DNA of 64,000 nucleotides, from NCBI RefSeq assembly GCF_025950525.1, contig NZ_JAPDGS010000001.1:868001-932000 (forward strand), given 5' to 3'. The stretch comes from Stagnihabitans lacustris (lineage in GTDB: Bacteria; Pseudomonadota; Alphaproteobacteria; Rhodobacterales; Rhodobacteraceae). Positions 50,369 to 60,630 of the stretch are shown piece after piece (the stretch's first letter is position 1; each line of letters starts with the position of its first letter). Below the pieces are notes generated by a model, which saw nothing but the letters and a program-made list of their open reading frames with translations, made no database searches and was not told where the DNA came from. Position numbers and translations under genes: made by a program.

Positions 50369-51700
50369 CTATCCAACAAGTCGCGGGTCCATCGGATAGG
50401 TCGTCAGGTTCTCCACCCCCGTCTCGGTCACAAGAACCTGTTCCTCCAGCTTGATCGAGAAATCGCCGCCCTCTGGGGAAACCAGGGCCTCGACGCAAAG
50501 CACCATGCCGGGTTCGATCACATGGTCGAAGCTGCCTTCCACCCAACCATCCGGATAGGGCACATAGGGCCATTCGTCGCAAAGCCCCACACCATGCATT
50601 TTGCAGGAGTATTTCTGCGCCCAGTATTGCGGGGCCAGTTGGTGGCCCTGATGCACCAGATCCCGGATGCGGGCGCCGGGTTTCAGCAGGGTCATGTTTT
50701 CGGCGATATGGTCCAGCCCGTGGCGATAGGCCGAGATCATGTCGGGGCGCGGCTTTTGGTCGCCCACCCACCAGGTGCGGGAAATGTCGATGCAGATGCC
50801 ATAGACCCCGATCAGGTCGGTGTCGAAAGCCACGATCTCGTTGTTGCCCACCAGGCGGGGGCCACATTCCTGAAACCAGGGATTGGTGCGCGGACCCGAG
50901 GCCAGAAGCCGCGTCTCGATCCATTCGCCACCGCGGCGGATATTGCCGCGGTGCAGCTCGGCCCAGATCGCATCCTCCGATACGCCGCCCTTGGGGACGT
51001 TTTGGCGGGTGAAAGCCTCCATCTCGGCGATGGCCTGGTTGCAAGACACCATGGCGCAGCGCATCGCGGCGATGTCTTCGGGCCCCTTGATCGACCTGAC
51101 CCGTTCGGTCAGCTCTTCGCCCTCCATCACCTGAAACCCCGCGCGGTCCAGCGCCCGCAGCCCGTGGATCATGATCTTGTCGACGGCAAGGCGGCGGTTC
51201 TCTCCGGCATGGGCGCGCAAAACCTCATCGACCTGGGCGGCGAAATTCTGCGCGTCATGGGGCGAGGTATCCCCCGTCACCGAATAAAAGAAGCTCGCCC
51301 CGGTCCGCAGTTCAGCCACCAGCGGGTTGAAGGTCACAAGGAAGGGGGCGTTCTTGTATTCCCACATCACCATATGGCCATCGGCGCAGATCAGGCAGGC
51401 GCGGAAGGGATTGTGTGCGTTCCACAGCTGCATGTTGGTCGTGTCGGTGGCGTAACGGATGTTCATCGGGTCGAACATCAAAAGGCCCGCATAATCCCGC
51501 GCCTGGATGCCCGCCACCAGGGCCGCCCAGCGGTCGTGGCGCATTTGCGCAAGGTCAGGCGGGCGCACCCCAGCCGCCGCCCATTCGGCAAAGGCCAATT
51601 GCGTCGGGCCGATCTCGATCCGGTCATTGTCGTTGGGGCTGCCATCGGCGAGGTGCTCACCGCGGGTCGGGTCGATCTTGCGCAGGGGCGGGCGAGTCAT
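50369..51700 (-). CDS. dddP: Dimethylsulfoniopropionate lyase DddP
   Basis: The 443-residue protein belongs to the M24 (creatinase/aminopeptidase P-like) fold but closely follows DddP: KIDPTRGEHLADG..PNDNDRIEIGPTQLAF near the N-terminus, RYATDTTNMQLWN, WIETRLLASGPRTNPWFQECGP. The six metal-binding residues of characterised DddP are all present: Asp293, Asp295 and Asp305 (AFDTDLIG and DISRTW), His369 (MHGVGLCDEWP), Glu404 (CVEALV) and Glu419 (KLEEQVL). DddP cleaves DMSP to acrylate and DMS, in the cytoplasm. AGGAGG precedes the ATG. It is divergent from a DUF3445 gene. No acrylate-detoxifying gene is adjacent. Confidence 0.9.
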   Translation of the reverse strand: MTRPPLRKIDPTRGEHLADGSPNDNDRIEIGPTQLAFAEWAAAGVRPPDLAQMRHDRWAALVAGIQARDYAGLLMFDPMNIRYATDTTNMQLWNAHNPFRACLICADGHMVMWEYKNAPFLVTFNPLVAELRTGASFFYSVTGDTSPHDAQNFAAQVDEVLRAHAGENRRLAVDKIMIHGLRALDRAGFQVMEGEELTERVRSIKGPEDIAAMRCAMVSCNQAIAEMEAFTRQNVPKGGVSEDAIWAELHRGNIRRGGEWIETRLLASGPRTNPWFQECGPRLVGNNEIVAFDTDLIGVYGICIDISRTWWVGDQKPRPDMISAYRHGLDHIAENMTLLKPGARIRDLVHQGHQLAPQYWAQKYSCKMHGVGLCDEWPYVPYPDGWVEGSFDHVIEPGMVLCVEALVSPEGGDFSIKLEEQVLVTETGVENLTTYPMDPRLVG

Positions 51701-51807
51701 CTTCGGTCCTCCTGGGGATCAGAGTGAACCGCGGCGTGGCGGTTTCTGGTCCAAATGCGACACCGCATGCGGTTGCAGGCGGATTTTGGGCATGGCACTT
51801 CTGCGGC

Positions 51808-52569
51808 ATGATCTTGCAAAGCCGCCTTATCCGCCGCCCCTGGACCAATCCCGCGCTGTGGCGCCTGCCGGGGATCTTGCCCTGTGACTTTGCCGATTGG
51901 CTGGAGGTCGATGACGCCTATGGCGCGCAGATGGCCGAGCGCGCGCGGCTGATGGCGACGGCCCCGGTCCATGCGCTTTTGCCCGAGGCGATGCCGGCCG
52001 CGCAGGAGCTTTATGACACCGCGCTGACCCATGCGCCGGCGGGGTTCCGCTTTGGGGCGACCGAGGCGCTGCGGCCCGATGGGGTCACGGTTGCGCTGGA
52101 CCGGGATCAGCCTTTGCTGACGCTGGGGCGATTGTTTCAGCAGGACTTCTGCCTGATGGAGAAACGGGGCGCCGAACATGTGCTGACCGGGGCGATCCTG
52201 TGCTTTCCGGCCTCCTGGACGCTGGCGGAAAAGATCGGCCGGCCGCTGCTGGGCATCCATATCCCGGTCGCGGCCTATGATGCGGGCCTGGCCACGCGGG
52301 TGCAGCGGTTGTTTGACGGCATCCGGGCCGAGCAGCCGCTTTACCGGATGAACGCCCTGCTTTACGCCGATCCGACCCTGCATCAGCCGAAATCCGAGGA
52401 CGAGGCCCGCCCGCGGACCGGCGCGCGGCGCTTCATGCGCTCAGAGCGGCAATGTCTGGTCCGTTTGCCGCAGACCGGCGCCGTGGTCTTTTCGATCCAT
52501 ACCACGGTCGTCGCCGCCGAGATCCTCGCGCCCGAGGATCTGGCGATGTTGCGGGCGGCGGGGCATTAG
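51808..52569 (+). CDS. DUF3445 / heme-dependent oxidative N-demethylase-like protein
   Basis: Taking ATG at 51808 gives 253 residues (MILQSRLIRRPWTNPALWRL). The family pattern W....RLPG, YAYGAQMAERARL-like segment, GRLFQQDFCLMEK, and the C-terminal ERQCLVRLPQTGAVVFSIHTTV match DUF3445/HODM. The founding HODM proteins oxidatively demethylate small amines such as dimethylamine using heme, so a role in methylated-amine use is suggested but not shown. It is divergent from dddP across about 107 bp. The start has no strong ribosome binding site. Confidence 0.75.
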   Translation: MILQSRLIRRPWTNPALWRLPGILPCDFADWLEVDDAYGAQMAERARLMATAPVHALLPEAMPAAQELYDTALTHAPAGFRFGATEALRPDGVTVALDRDQPLLTLGRLFQQDFCLMEKRGAEHVLTGAILCFPASWTLAEKIGRPLLGIHIPVAAYDAGLATRVQRLFDGIRAEQPLYRMNALLYADPTLHQPKSEDEARPRTGARRFMRSERQCLVRLPQTGAVVFSIHTTVVAAEILAPEDLAMLRAAGH

Positions 52570-53261
52570 GGCGCGGTGAGGCTGGTTTGCGCCTCGGCGG
52601 TCTGGCCCAAGGGGCCCTGGACCAGGCCAAGGGCAAAAAGGATCAGCGCCAGCGCCCGGACCGTCGGGCGCATGGGGGCCAGCTGGGGCAGGCTGAAGCG
52701 GCGCCAGAAGCCCTTGGCAAGCGTCGGCGCGGTGCTTTTGCGGTCGGGCGTGCTGGCCTTGGCGCGGCGCCACATGGCATCGACCAGCGTATCGACCGGC
52801 GCCAGGGCGGGCAGGGCGCCTTGCAGCGGCTCGGCCAGGATCGCCATGGCCTCGTCCTCCAGCGTGACGATGGCCGGGTCGGGAGCGAAGGCGGGATAGC
52901 GCATCTCGATGGTGCGCAAGATCAGGCGGCTGAGCGCCCGGGCGATTTCGGCCGCGTTCTCGCCCTCGAAGACCACCCCCAGCGCCAGCCCCGCCGCCCC
53001 CGGCACATCGGCATCGGCCAGGGACAAGAGCACGCGCGCCTCGGGCAGTTCGAAGCGGATCGTCTCTTCGGTCTCCCACAGGATGGTGGGGCTTTCCTCC
53101 AGCGCGTCCTGGATCGTGGCGTCGATCACCGCAACCAGCCGGGCCGGCGCAAGGCCAAGCGCGCGCGGATTGATCAGCCGTCCCAGAACAACAGCGCGGG
53201 CAGGCCGCGTCAAAGCGTGGAAAACACCGTCACTCGCAAACCGATTTTCATCACGACCCAT
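52566..53261 (-). CDS. Hypothetical protein with C-terminal membrane segment
   Basis: Start at 53261 (MGRDENRFASDGVFHALTRP, GGGAG upstream) gives 231 residues. The N-terminal half looks globular (PARAVVLGRLINPRALGLAP; RFELPEARVLLSLADADVPG). A hydrophobic stretch near the C-terminus (VRALALILFALGLVQGPLG, about 204-222) is likely a membrane anchor. I recognise no domain. It overlaps the convergent DUF3445 gene by 4 bp. Confidence 0.7.
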   Translation of the reverse strand: MGRDENRFASDGVFHALTRPARAVVLGRLINPRALGLAPARLVAVIDATIQDALEESPTILWETEETIRFELPEARVLLSLADADVPGAAGLALGVVFEGENAAEIARALSRLILRTIEMRYPAFAPDPAIVTLEDEAMAILAEPLQGALPALAPVDTLVDAMWRRAKASTPDRKSTAPTLAKGFWRRFSLPQLAPMRPTVRALALILFALGLVQGPLGQTAEAQTSLTAP

Positions 53262-53429
53262 GGTCAGTCTCCCGGTTTTCTGACCTTGGGTATGGTTAAC
53301 GATTGTGGAGGGAAACTGGGCAAATCTGGGTGAAAGAAAGGTATTGTTAACCTTTCCGCCGTGTTTCCGCCGCAATGACAATCGGGGGGGATTGTTGCGG
53401 CGCAAGCGACGGTGGTTCCGCTGGCGCGA

Positions 53430-53636
53430 GCGGCCCCCCCGGGGCGCGCTGCCCCGAACCCCGGCACCCCCGGGGCGCGCTGCCCCGAACCCCGGCACCC
53501 CCGGAGCAGTGCCCCGGACTCTGGCACGCCCGGGGCACTGCTCCGAACACTGGCACCCCCGGGGCGCTGCCCCGAACACTGGCACCCCCGGGGCGCTGCC
53601 CCGGACCCCGGAATATTTGTGTCAGTATGAAAGGGA
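53430..53636 (+). repeat. 29-31-bp tandem array joined to dispersed repeat copy 12
   Basis: Within the 458-bp gap 53262-53719. About six units with the plan CCCCCGGGGCGCTGCCCCGA plus ACACTGGCA (29 or 31 bp) run from about 53434 to 53608. Each has a hairpin such as CGGGGC-GC-TGCCCCG. Units 3 and 4 form a larger 16-bp perfect inverted repeat (53502-53517 with 53530-53545). The array ends in GGAATATTTGTGTCAGTATG, the dispersed motif (53610-53629), then AAAGG. It lies 3' of glnA, past the glnA terminator. Confidence 0.85.
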
Positions 53637-53676
53637 AGGGCGGCCTTGGGCCCGAGGTGGCCTGGTCTTTTCATGC

Positions 53677-53701
53677 AAAAGGGCGCCCGAAGGCGCCCTT
53701 T
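53677..53701 (-). terminator. Rho-independent terminator of glnA
   Basis: On the minus strand GGGCGCC-TTCG-GGCGCCC followed by TTTTGC, 19 bp after the glnA stop. The TTCG tetraloop gives extra stability. Confidence 0.9.
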
Positions 53702-53719
53702 CCTGTCACTGCCTGCCGA

Positions 53720-55129
53720 TCAGCAGGAGTAATACATCTGATATTCGACCGGGTGCGGCGTGTGTTCGAAGTTATACACTTCCTGCCACTTCAGCTCGAT
53801 ATAGGCTTCCAGCATCTCGCGGGTGAAAACGCCACCCTGCAGCAGGAAGTCCATGTTCTTGGTCAGCTCTTCCAGAGCCTCGCGCAGGCTGCCGCAGACC
53901 GTCGGGATCGCCGCCAGCTCTTCGGGCGGCAGATCATACAGGTCCTTGTCCGAGGCCGGGCCCGGGTCGATCTTGTTCTTGATCCCGTCAAGGCCGGCCA
54001 TCATCAGGGCGGCGAAGGCCAGGTAGGGGTTGGCCGAGGGATCGGGAAAGCGGGCTTCGACGCGCTTGGCCTTGGGCGATTCGGTCCACGGAATACGGAC
54101 GCAGCCCGACCGGTTGCGGGCCGAGAACGCGCGCAGCACCGGGGCTTCAAAGCCCGGGATCAGGCGCTTGTAGCTGTTGGTGGACGGGTTGGTGATCGCG
54201 TTCAGCGCCTTGGCGTGCTTCAGGATGCCGCCGATGAAATACAGCGCCTCCTGCGACAGGTCGGCATATTTGTCGCCTGCGAACAGCGGCTTGCCGTCCT
54301 TCCAGATCGACATGTTCACATGCATCCCCGACCCGTTGTCGCCCTTCATGGGCTTGGGCATGAAGGTCACGGTCTTGCCATAGGCGGCCGCGACGTTGTG
54401 GATGACATATTTGTATTTCTGGATGTTGTCGGCTTGACCCACCAACCCGCCGAAGACCATGCCCAGTTCGTGCTGGCAGGTTGCGACTTCGTGGTGGTGC
54501 TTGTCGACCTTGATCCCCATGCGCTTCATGGTGGACAGCATCTCGCCGCGCAGGTCATGGGCCTCATCGACCGGGTTCACCGGGAAATAGCCGCCCTTGT
54601 AGCCGGCGCGGTGGCCAAGGTTGCCGCCCTCGAAGGAGGCATCGGTGTTCCAGGCGGCCGCTTCGGCGTCCAGCTGGAAGGACACCTTGTTCGGCTGAAC
54701 CGAATAGCGCACGTCGTCAAAGATGAAGAATTCGGCCTCGGGGCCGAAATAGGCGGTGTCGCCCACGCCCGAAGACTTCAGGTAGGCTTCGGCCTTCTTG
54801 GCGATCTGACGCGGGCAGCGGTCATAGGCCTCGCCGGTGTCGGGCTCGACCACGTCGCAATGCACGCAAAGCGTCTTTTCGGCATAGAAGGGGTCGATAT
54901 AGACCGAGGTCGCATCGGGGATCAGCTTCATGTCGGACTGGTCAATCGACTTCCAGCCGGCAATGGACGAGCCGTCGAACATGAAGCCTTCTTCGAAGAA
55001 GTCCTCGTTCACTTCGTCCACAATGACGGTGACGTGCTGAAGCTTGCCTTTGGGATCGGTGAAGCGAACATCGACGTATTCGACTTCCTCGTCCTTGATA
55101 AGCTTCAGAGCATCCTTGATCGCGCTCAT
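53720..55129 (-). CDS. glnA: Glutamine synthetase, type I (GlnA)
   Basis: The 469-residue enzyme assimilates ammonium into glutamine; it acts as a dodecamer. [19 protein letters not shown] near the N-terminus, [16 protein letters not shown] (ATP and metal site) and [10 protein letters not shown] are canonical. The adenylylation site Tyr398 lies in DLYDLPPEE, so it can be regulated by GlnE, encoded at 22533-25280. It follows glnB by 110 bp as a probable operon. The intergenic gap may hold a second promoter; none is evident by eye. Confidence 0.97.
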   Translation of the reverse strand: MSAIKDALKLIKDEEVEYVDVRFTDPKGKLQHVTVIVDEVNEDFFEEGFMFDGSSIAGWKSIDQSDMKLIPDATSVYIDPFYAEKTLCVHCDVVEPDTGEAYDRCPRQIAKKAEAYLKSSGVGDTAYFGPEAEFFIFDDVRYSVQPNKVSFQLDAEAAAWNTDASFEGGNLGHRAGYKGGYFPVNPVDEAHDLRGEMLSTMKRMGIKVDKHHHEVATCQHELGMVFGGLVGQADNIQKYKYVIHNVAAAYGKTVTFMPKPMKGDNGSGMHVNMSIWKDGKPLFAGDKYADLSQEALYFIGGILKHAKALNAITNPSTNSYKRLIPGFEAPVLRAFSARNRSGCVRIPWTESPKAKRVEARFPDPSANPYLAFAALMMAGLDGIKNKIDPGPASDKDLYDLPPEELAAIPTVCGSLREALEELTKNMDFLLQGGVFTREMLEAYIELKWQEVYNFEHTPHPVEYQMYYSC

Positions 55130-55239
55130 CTTTTAGCCTTTCAGGGTTGGTGTTTACAGTCGGGCTTGCAGTTCGGCCCGGTGTGGGTGTCGGGGTCGCC
55201 CCCGGAATTCAGACGGCAAAGGGTCGGGCGGCGCGGGCC

Positions 55240-57342
<2,103 letters not shown>

Positions 57343-57486
57343 CGCTTCTCAGGCGCGGCGGACGATGTCTTTGCCTGCCTGCCCAGTTTTTTGCGCCCCA
57401 CTGCCCCCAAAGACGCTTCCGTCATTGGCACGACCTCGACTGACGCACAAAGAAACCGAGCCCTCACCAACCCTGCCGCCTCCTGC

Positions 57487-57610
57487 TTTGATTTCATGCC
57501 TGCGCATATATGCACGCGGATTTTCAAGGGTTTGCCACTTGGTTCGCCGCTGGTTCAAGAAACAAGTGGCATGGTGCGCCCCTTGAAGCGGGGGCGGCAG
57601 CCCCCGCTTC
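57487..57610. repeat. Dispersed elements copy 13: degenerate motif, 39-bp repeat copy B, GGCA-loop hairpin
   Basis: In the 327-bp gap 57343-57669. A degenerate motif (TTTCATGCCTGCGCATATAT) starts near 57492, then the 39-bp repeat (57533-57571, inverse of 37571-37610), then hairpin GAAGCGGGGGC-GGCA-GCCCCCGCTTC (57585-57610). The order of motif and hairpin is the same as in the composite elements, with the 39-bp repeat in the middle instead of the 12/2 hairpin. Confidence 0.8.
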
Positions 57611-57611
57611 C

Positions 57612-57655
57612 TCCAATGGAAATAGGCGCCCCGAGGGGCGCCTATTTCCATTGGA
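57612..57655. repeat. Perfect 21-bp inverted repeat 3' of the Hint gene
   Basis: Arms from TCCAATGG to GCGCCCC and its perfect complement (57612-57632 and 57635-57655) with a GA spacer. Not followed by T's on either strand. It ends 14 bp from the Hint gene stop (57670). Confidence 0.85.
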
Positions 57656-57669
57656 CACAGGCTCCAATT

Positions 57670-58146
57670 TCAGGCCGGGACCGCCACGCCTTCGCAAGCA
57701 AGCTCCAGCCCGCCCGCATAAATCACTTCCGGGCTTTCCAGCACCAGGGTGAAAAGCCGCGCCTCGGCAACCACTTCGGCCCGGATATATTCGCCATCGC
57801 ACAGCCGCGCGGCCGGAACCACGGCTTGCGCCTGGCCATACAGGGCCTTGGCGCGCCAGTCGCGGATGAAGACGCCCTGATCCTCGGCCAGCATCACGGC
57901 TTCTGCCGGACGCCCGACGCCAAGCGCATCGCCCGAGACCCGCACCATCCGCGCATGGGCCACCACCGTCACCTCGACCCGTGCCACCCGCCGCGAGCCC
58001 GCGCGGGTCAGCACCCGATCCCCCGGCGACAGGAATTCCACCGGCAGCGCGCCATCCAGCGTCAGGACCGGCGTCCCCGCCCCCATGCCGCGGCTCACGG
58101 CGCCGTCATGCGCTGCATCCGTCTTGAACCCGGTCTGAACCGCCAT
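57670..58146 (-). CDS. Degenerate Hint-domain protein
   Basis: Start at 58146 (MAVQTGFKTDAAHDGAVSRG) gives 158 residues. The Hint_2 scaffold is recognisable: GTPVLTLDGALPVEFLSPGDRVLTRAGSRRVAR-type N-terminal segment and VFIRDWRAKALYGQAQAVVPAARL. The expected catalytic Cys at the start of the Hint module is missing (GMGAGTPVL instead of CF..GT), and the SPQHRVL-type His motif is replaced by LAEDQGVF. Autoprocessing is therefore unlikely. Rhodobacterales carry many Hint_2 genes, often near RTX proteins; one RTX gene lies 3.5 kb away. Role unknown. Confidence 0.8.
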   Translation of the reverse strand: MAVQTGFKTDAAHDGAVSRGMGAGTPVLTLDGALPVEFLSPGDRVLTRAGSRRVARVEVTVVAHARMVRVSGDALGVGRPAEAVMLAEDQGVFIRDWRAKALYGQAQAVVPAARLCDGEYIRAEVVAEARLFTLVLESPEVIYAGGLELACEGVAVPA

Positions 58147-58468
58147 GAGATCTGCTCCTGCATCACTGCCTCTGCTCTTTTGTTTTTCCCGATGAATATG
58201 GCAAGAATGGGTTAACGGCGAGACCCTTTGGCGACAAAGCCCCGGGTTTTTGCCCCCTATCCCCCGGAAAATGCGGCTCATTCCGCGAAAATTGTTTCCA
58301 ATCCCCCGCCAAACTGCCGCCACCCCGCCCAAAAACCGGGCCATCCCCGCGCAATCCCCCGCCTGGCGCCTGCGAAATTTTCCTCTCGCATCCCGGTCTG
58401 TCCTTTGCTAGAAGGGCGCGGATTTTGCGGGTTGGGTTTTCCGTGTCGGAAGACCTCTCGTATGAATT
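58147..58468. other. Gap between the Hint gene and tRNA-Leu
   Basis: 322 bp with no accepted ORF. It contains A/T-rich patches on the plus strand (for example AATTGTTTCCAATC near 58285) and a GC-poor segment just upstream of the tRNA that may hold its promoter; I cannot assign -35/-10 boxes with confidence. Confidence 0.4.
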
Positions 58469-58553
58469 GCGGGTGTGGCGGAACTGGCAGACGCACTGGA
58501 TTTAGGTTCCAGCGCCGCAAGGCGTGGGGGTTCAAGTCCCTTCACCCGCACCA
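58469..58553 (+). tRNA. tRNA-Leu (UAG anticodon)
   Basis: An 85-nt tRNA with the acceptor stem GCGGGTG pairing with CACCCGC, anticodon TAG in the loop, a long variable arm typical of Leu, T arm GTTCAAG, and an encoded CCA end. It lies 26 bp upstream of tig. Confidence 0.95.
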
Positions 58554-58578
58554 GATTTTGGGATGAGAAGGACGAAAG

Positions 58579-59913
58579 ATGCAGGTCATCGAGACCCTGA
58601 AGGACGGGCTGAAGCGCGCCTATACGATCACCGTGACGGCGGCCGAGCTTGAAGCCAAGGTCACTGAAAAGCTGGTCGAAGCGCAGCCCGACGTCGAAAT
58701 CAAAGGCTTCCGCAAGGGTAAGGTTCCCCTGGCCATCCTGCGCAAGCAGTTCGGCCAGCGCATCTTCGGCGATGCCATGCAAGAGTCGATCGACACGGCG
58801 ATGAAGGATCACTTCGACGCCACCGGCGACCGTCCGGCCCTGCAGCCCGACGTCAAGATGGTGAACGGTGAGGCCTGGGCCGAAGGTCAGGACGTCGTGG
58901 TCGAGATGACCTACGAAGCCCTGCCGCCGATCCCGGAATTCGACGCCGCCTCGCTGACCCTGGAAAAGGTCGCCGTCAAGGCCTCGGACGCCGATATCGA
59001 AGAGGCGATCAAGAACCTGGCCTCCTCGGCCAAGTCCTTTGAGGACCGCAAAAAAGGCGTGAAGGCCAAGGATGGCGACCAAGTCACCATCGACTTCAAG
59101 GGCTCGATCGACGGCGTGCCGTTTGATGGCGGCGCTGGCGAGGATTACCCGCTGGTTCTGGGTTCGAACTCCTTCATCCCGGGCTTTGAAGCCCAGCTGG
59201 TCGGCCATGCCGCGGAAGAATCGGTCGATGTGACCGTCTCCTTCCCGGAGAACTATGGCGCGGCGCATCTGGCCGGCAAGGAAGCCGTCTTTGCCTGCAC
59301 GATCAAGGCAGTCAAAAAGCCGGTCGAAGCCAAGATCGACGACGAACTGGCCAAGAAGTTCGGTGCCGATGACCTCGCAGCGCTCAAGGGCCAGGTTTCG
59401 ACCCGTCTTGAGGCCGAATATGCCGGCGCCGCCCGTGCGGTGCTGAAGCGCGCCCTGCTGGACCAGCTGGACGCCGCGGTGAAGTTCGACCTGCCGCCCG
59501 CTTTGGTCGAAGCCGAAGCCGGCCAGATCGCGCATCAGCTCTATCATGAGGAAAACCCCCATGATCACGGCCACAACCACGGCGCCATCGAGACCACCGA
59601 CGAGCACAAGAAGCTTGCCGAGCGTCGCGTGCGTCTGGGCCTGCTGCTTGCCGAAATCGGTCGCAAGGCCGAAGTCACCGTCTCGGATGCCGAGATGACC
59701 CAGGCCGTGCTGACCGCCGCCCGTCAATACCCGGGCCAGGAACGCGCTTACTTCGAGTTCGTCCAGAAGAATGTGCAAGTGCAACAGCAGCTGCGCGCGC
59801 CGATCTTCGAAGACAAGGTCGTGGATCACCTCGTCGCTGGCGCCAAGGTCACCGACAAGGAAATCTCGAAGGACGAGCTGCAAAAGTTGGTCGACGCTTT
59901 GGACGAGATGTAA
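58579..59913 (+). CDS. tig: Trigger factor
   Basis: The 444-residue ribosome-bound chaperone starts [20 protein letters not shown]. The ribosome-binding loop [18 protein letters not shown] (residues 44-61) corresponds to the GFRxGKxP signature. The PPIase (FKBP) domain follows ([21 protein letters not shown]), then a long helical C-terminal domain. A His-rich stretch (DHGHNHG) sits in that domain. GAAGGACG precedes the ATG. A terminator follows. Confidence 0.97.
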   Translation: MQVIETLKDGLKRAYTITVTAAELEAKVTEKLVEAQPDVEIKGFRKGKVPLAILRKQFGQRIFGDAMQESIDTAMKDHFDATGDRPALQPDVKMVNGEAWAEGQDVVVEMTYEALPPIPEFDAASLTLEKVAVKASDADIEEAIKNLASSAKSFEDRKKGVKAKDGDQVTIDFKGSIDGVPFDGGAGEDYPLVLGSNSFIPGFEAQLVGHAAEESVDVTVSFPENYGAAHLAGKEAVFACTIKAVKKPVEAKIDDELAKKFGADDLAALKGQVSTRLEAEYAGAARAVLKRALLDQLDAAVKFDLPPALVEAEAGQIAHQLYHEENPHDHGHNHGAIETTDEHKKLAERRVRLGLLLAEIGRKAEVTVSDAEMTQAVLTAARQYPGQERAYFEFVQKNVQVQQQLRAPIFEDKVVDHLVAGAKVTDKEISKDELQKLVDALDEM

Positions 59914-59920
59914 TCCAACC

Positions 59921-59955
59921 CGGATCGCCATTCGGATCGCCATTCGGATCGCCAC
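59921..59955 (+). repeat. 12-bp tandem repeat after tig
   Basis: CGGATCGCCATT repeated about three times (last partial) just after the tig stop and before the terminator hairpin. Function unknown. Confidence 0.8.
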
Positions 59956-59958
59956 AGG

Positions 59959-59985
59959 GGGCCGCGCATTGCGCGGCCCTTTTTG
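59959..59985 (+). terminator. Rho-independent terminator of tig
   Basis: GGGCCGCGC-ATT-GCGCGGCCC followed by TTTTTG. Confidence 0.9.
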
Positions 59986-60105
59986 TTTGACTTGGGCGTG
60001 AACCTCGGGTTCAATGGCGTCAGAGCAAGGCTCTATTCCCCTAAACTGATGACGACGGACACCGCGCAATCTGCGCGGCATTTCGTGTTGAGAAAGGTTT
60101 GCAAG

Positions 60106-60630
60106 ATGTTGATTGAAAAGGCGAAAGCCTTCGCAGAGGTGGCGCATGAGGGCCAGTTCCGCAAGGGGGCCGCGCGGGAACCCTATGTCACCCACCTCGC
60201 CGAAGTGGCGGCGCTGACGGCGGAATTTGGCGGCTCGCCCGAGGCCATTGCGGCGGCTTGGCTGCATGACACGGTCGAGGATTGCGATGTCCTGCCCGCG
60301 CAGATCGAGGCGCTTTTTGGCCCCGACGTGGCGCTGATGGTCGCCCAACTGACCGACGACAAGACCGTGGACAAGGCCGAGCGCAAGCGGCTGCAAGTGG
60401 TCAATGCGCCCCACAAGGTCCCGGGTGCGGCCTTGGTGAAACTCTGTGACAAGATCAGCAATGTCGGCGCCCTCGCCTCCAGCCCGCCCGAGGATTGGCC
60501 CCGCGCCCGCCGCCTGACCTATGTGGATTGGGCCGAAACCGTGGTCCAGGCCCTGCCGGGGCTTCCGGCGCCGGGGCTGCATCGCTTTGCCGCGGTGGCC
60601 AGGGCCGCCCGGCAGGCCAATGCCACTTAG
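60106..60630 (+). CDS. Small HD-domain hydrolase (RSH/MESH-like)
   Basis: Start at 60106 (MLIEKAKAFAEVAHEGQFRK) gives 174 residues. The metal-binding pattern of SpoT-type HD hydrolases is seen: THLAEVAALT, WLHDTVEDCDV and LVKLCDKISNVGAL. No synthetase, TGS or ACT domain is present. Small proteins of this class can hydrolyse (p)ppGpp or NADPH, but the substrate here is not known. It overlaps the DMT transporter gene at its 3' end by 4 bp (convergent). Confidence 0.85.
   Translation: MLIEKAKAFAEVAHEGQFRKGAAREPYVTHLAEVAALTAEFGGSPEAIAAAWLHDTVEDCDVLPAQIEALFGPDVALMVAQLTDDKTVDKAERKRLQVVNAPHKVPGAALVKLCDKISNVGALASSPPEDWPRARRLTYVDWAETVVQALPGLPAPGLHRFAAVARAARQANAT

Noticed and set aside
50106-51044. 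N-terminal extension of purB to 746 residues
   Set aside because: It reads antisense through dddP and the repeats; the ATG at 50105 has a GGAGG site and the canonical PurB N-terminus.
53434-53608. 29-31-bp repeats as a CRISPR array
   Set aside because: Direct tandem units without spacers; unit length varies by 2 bp; no cas genes in the window.
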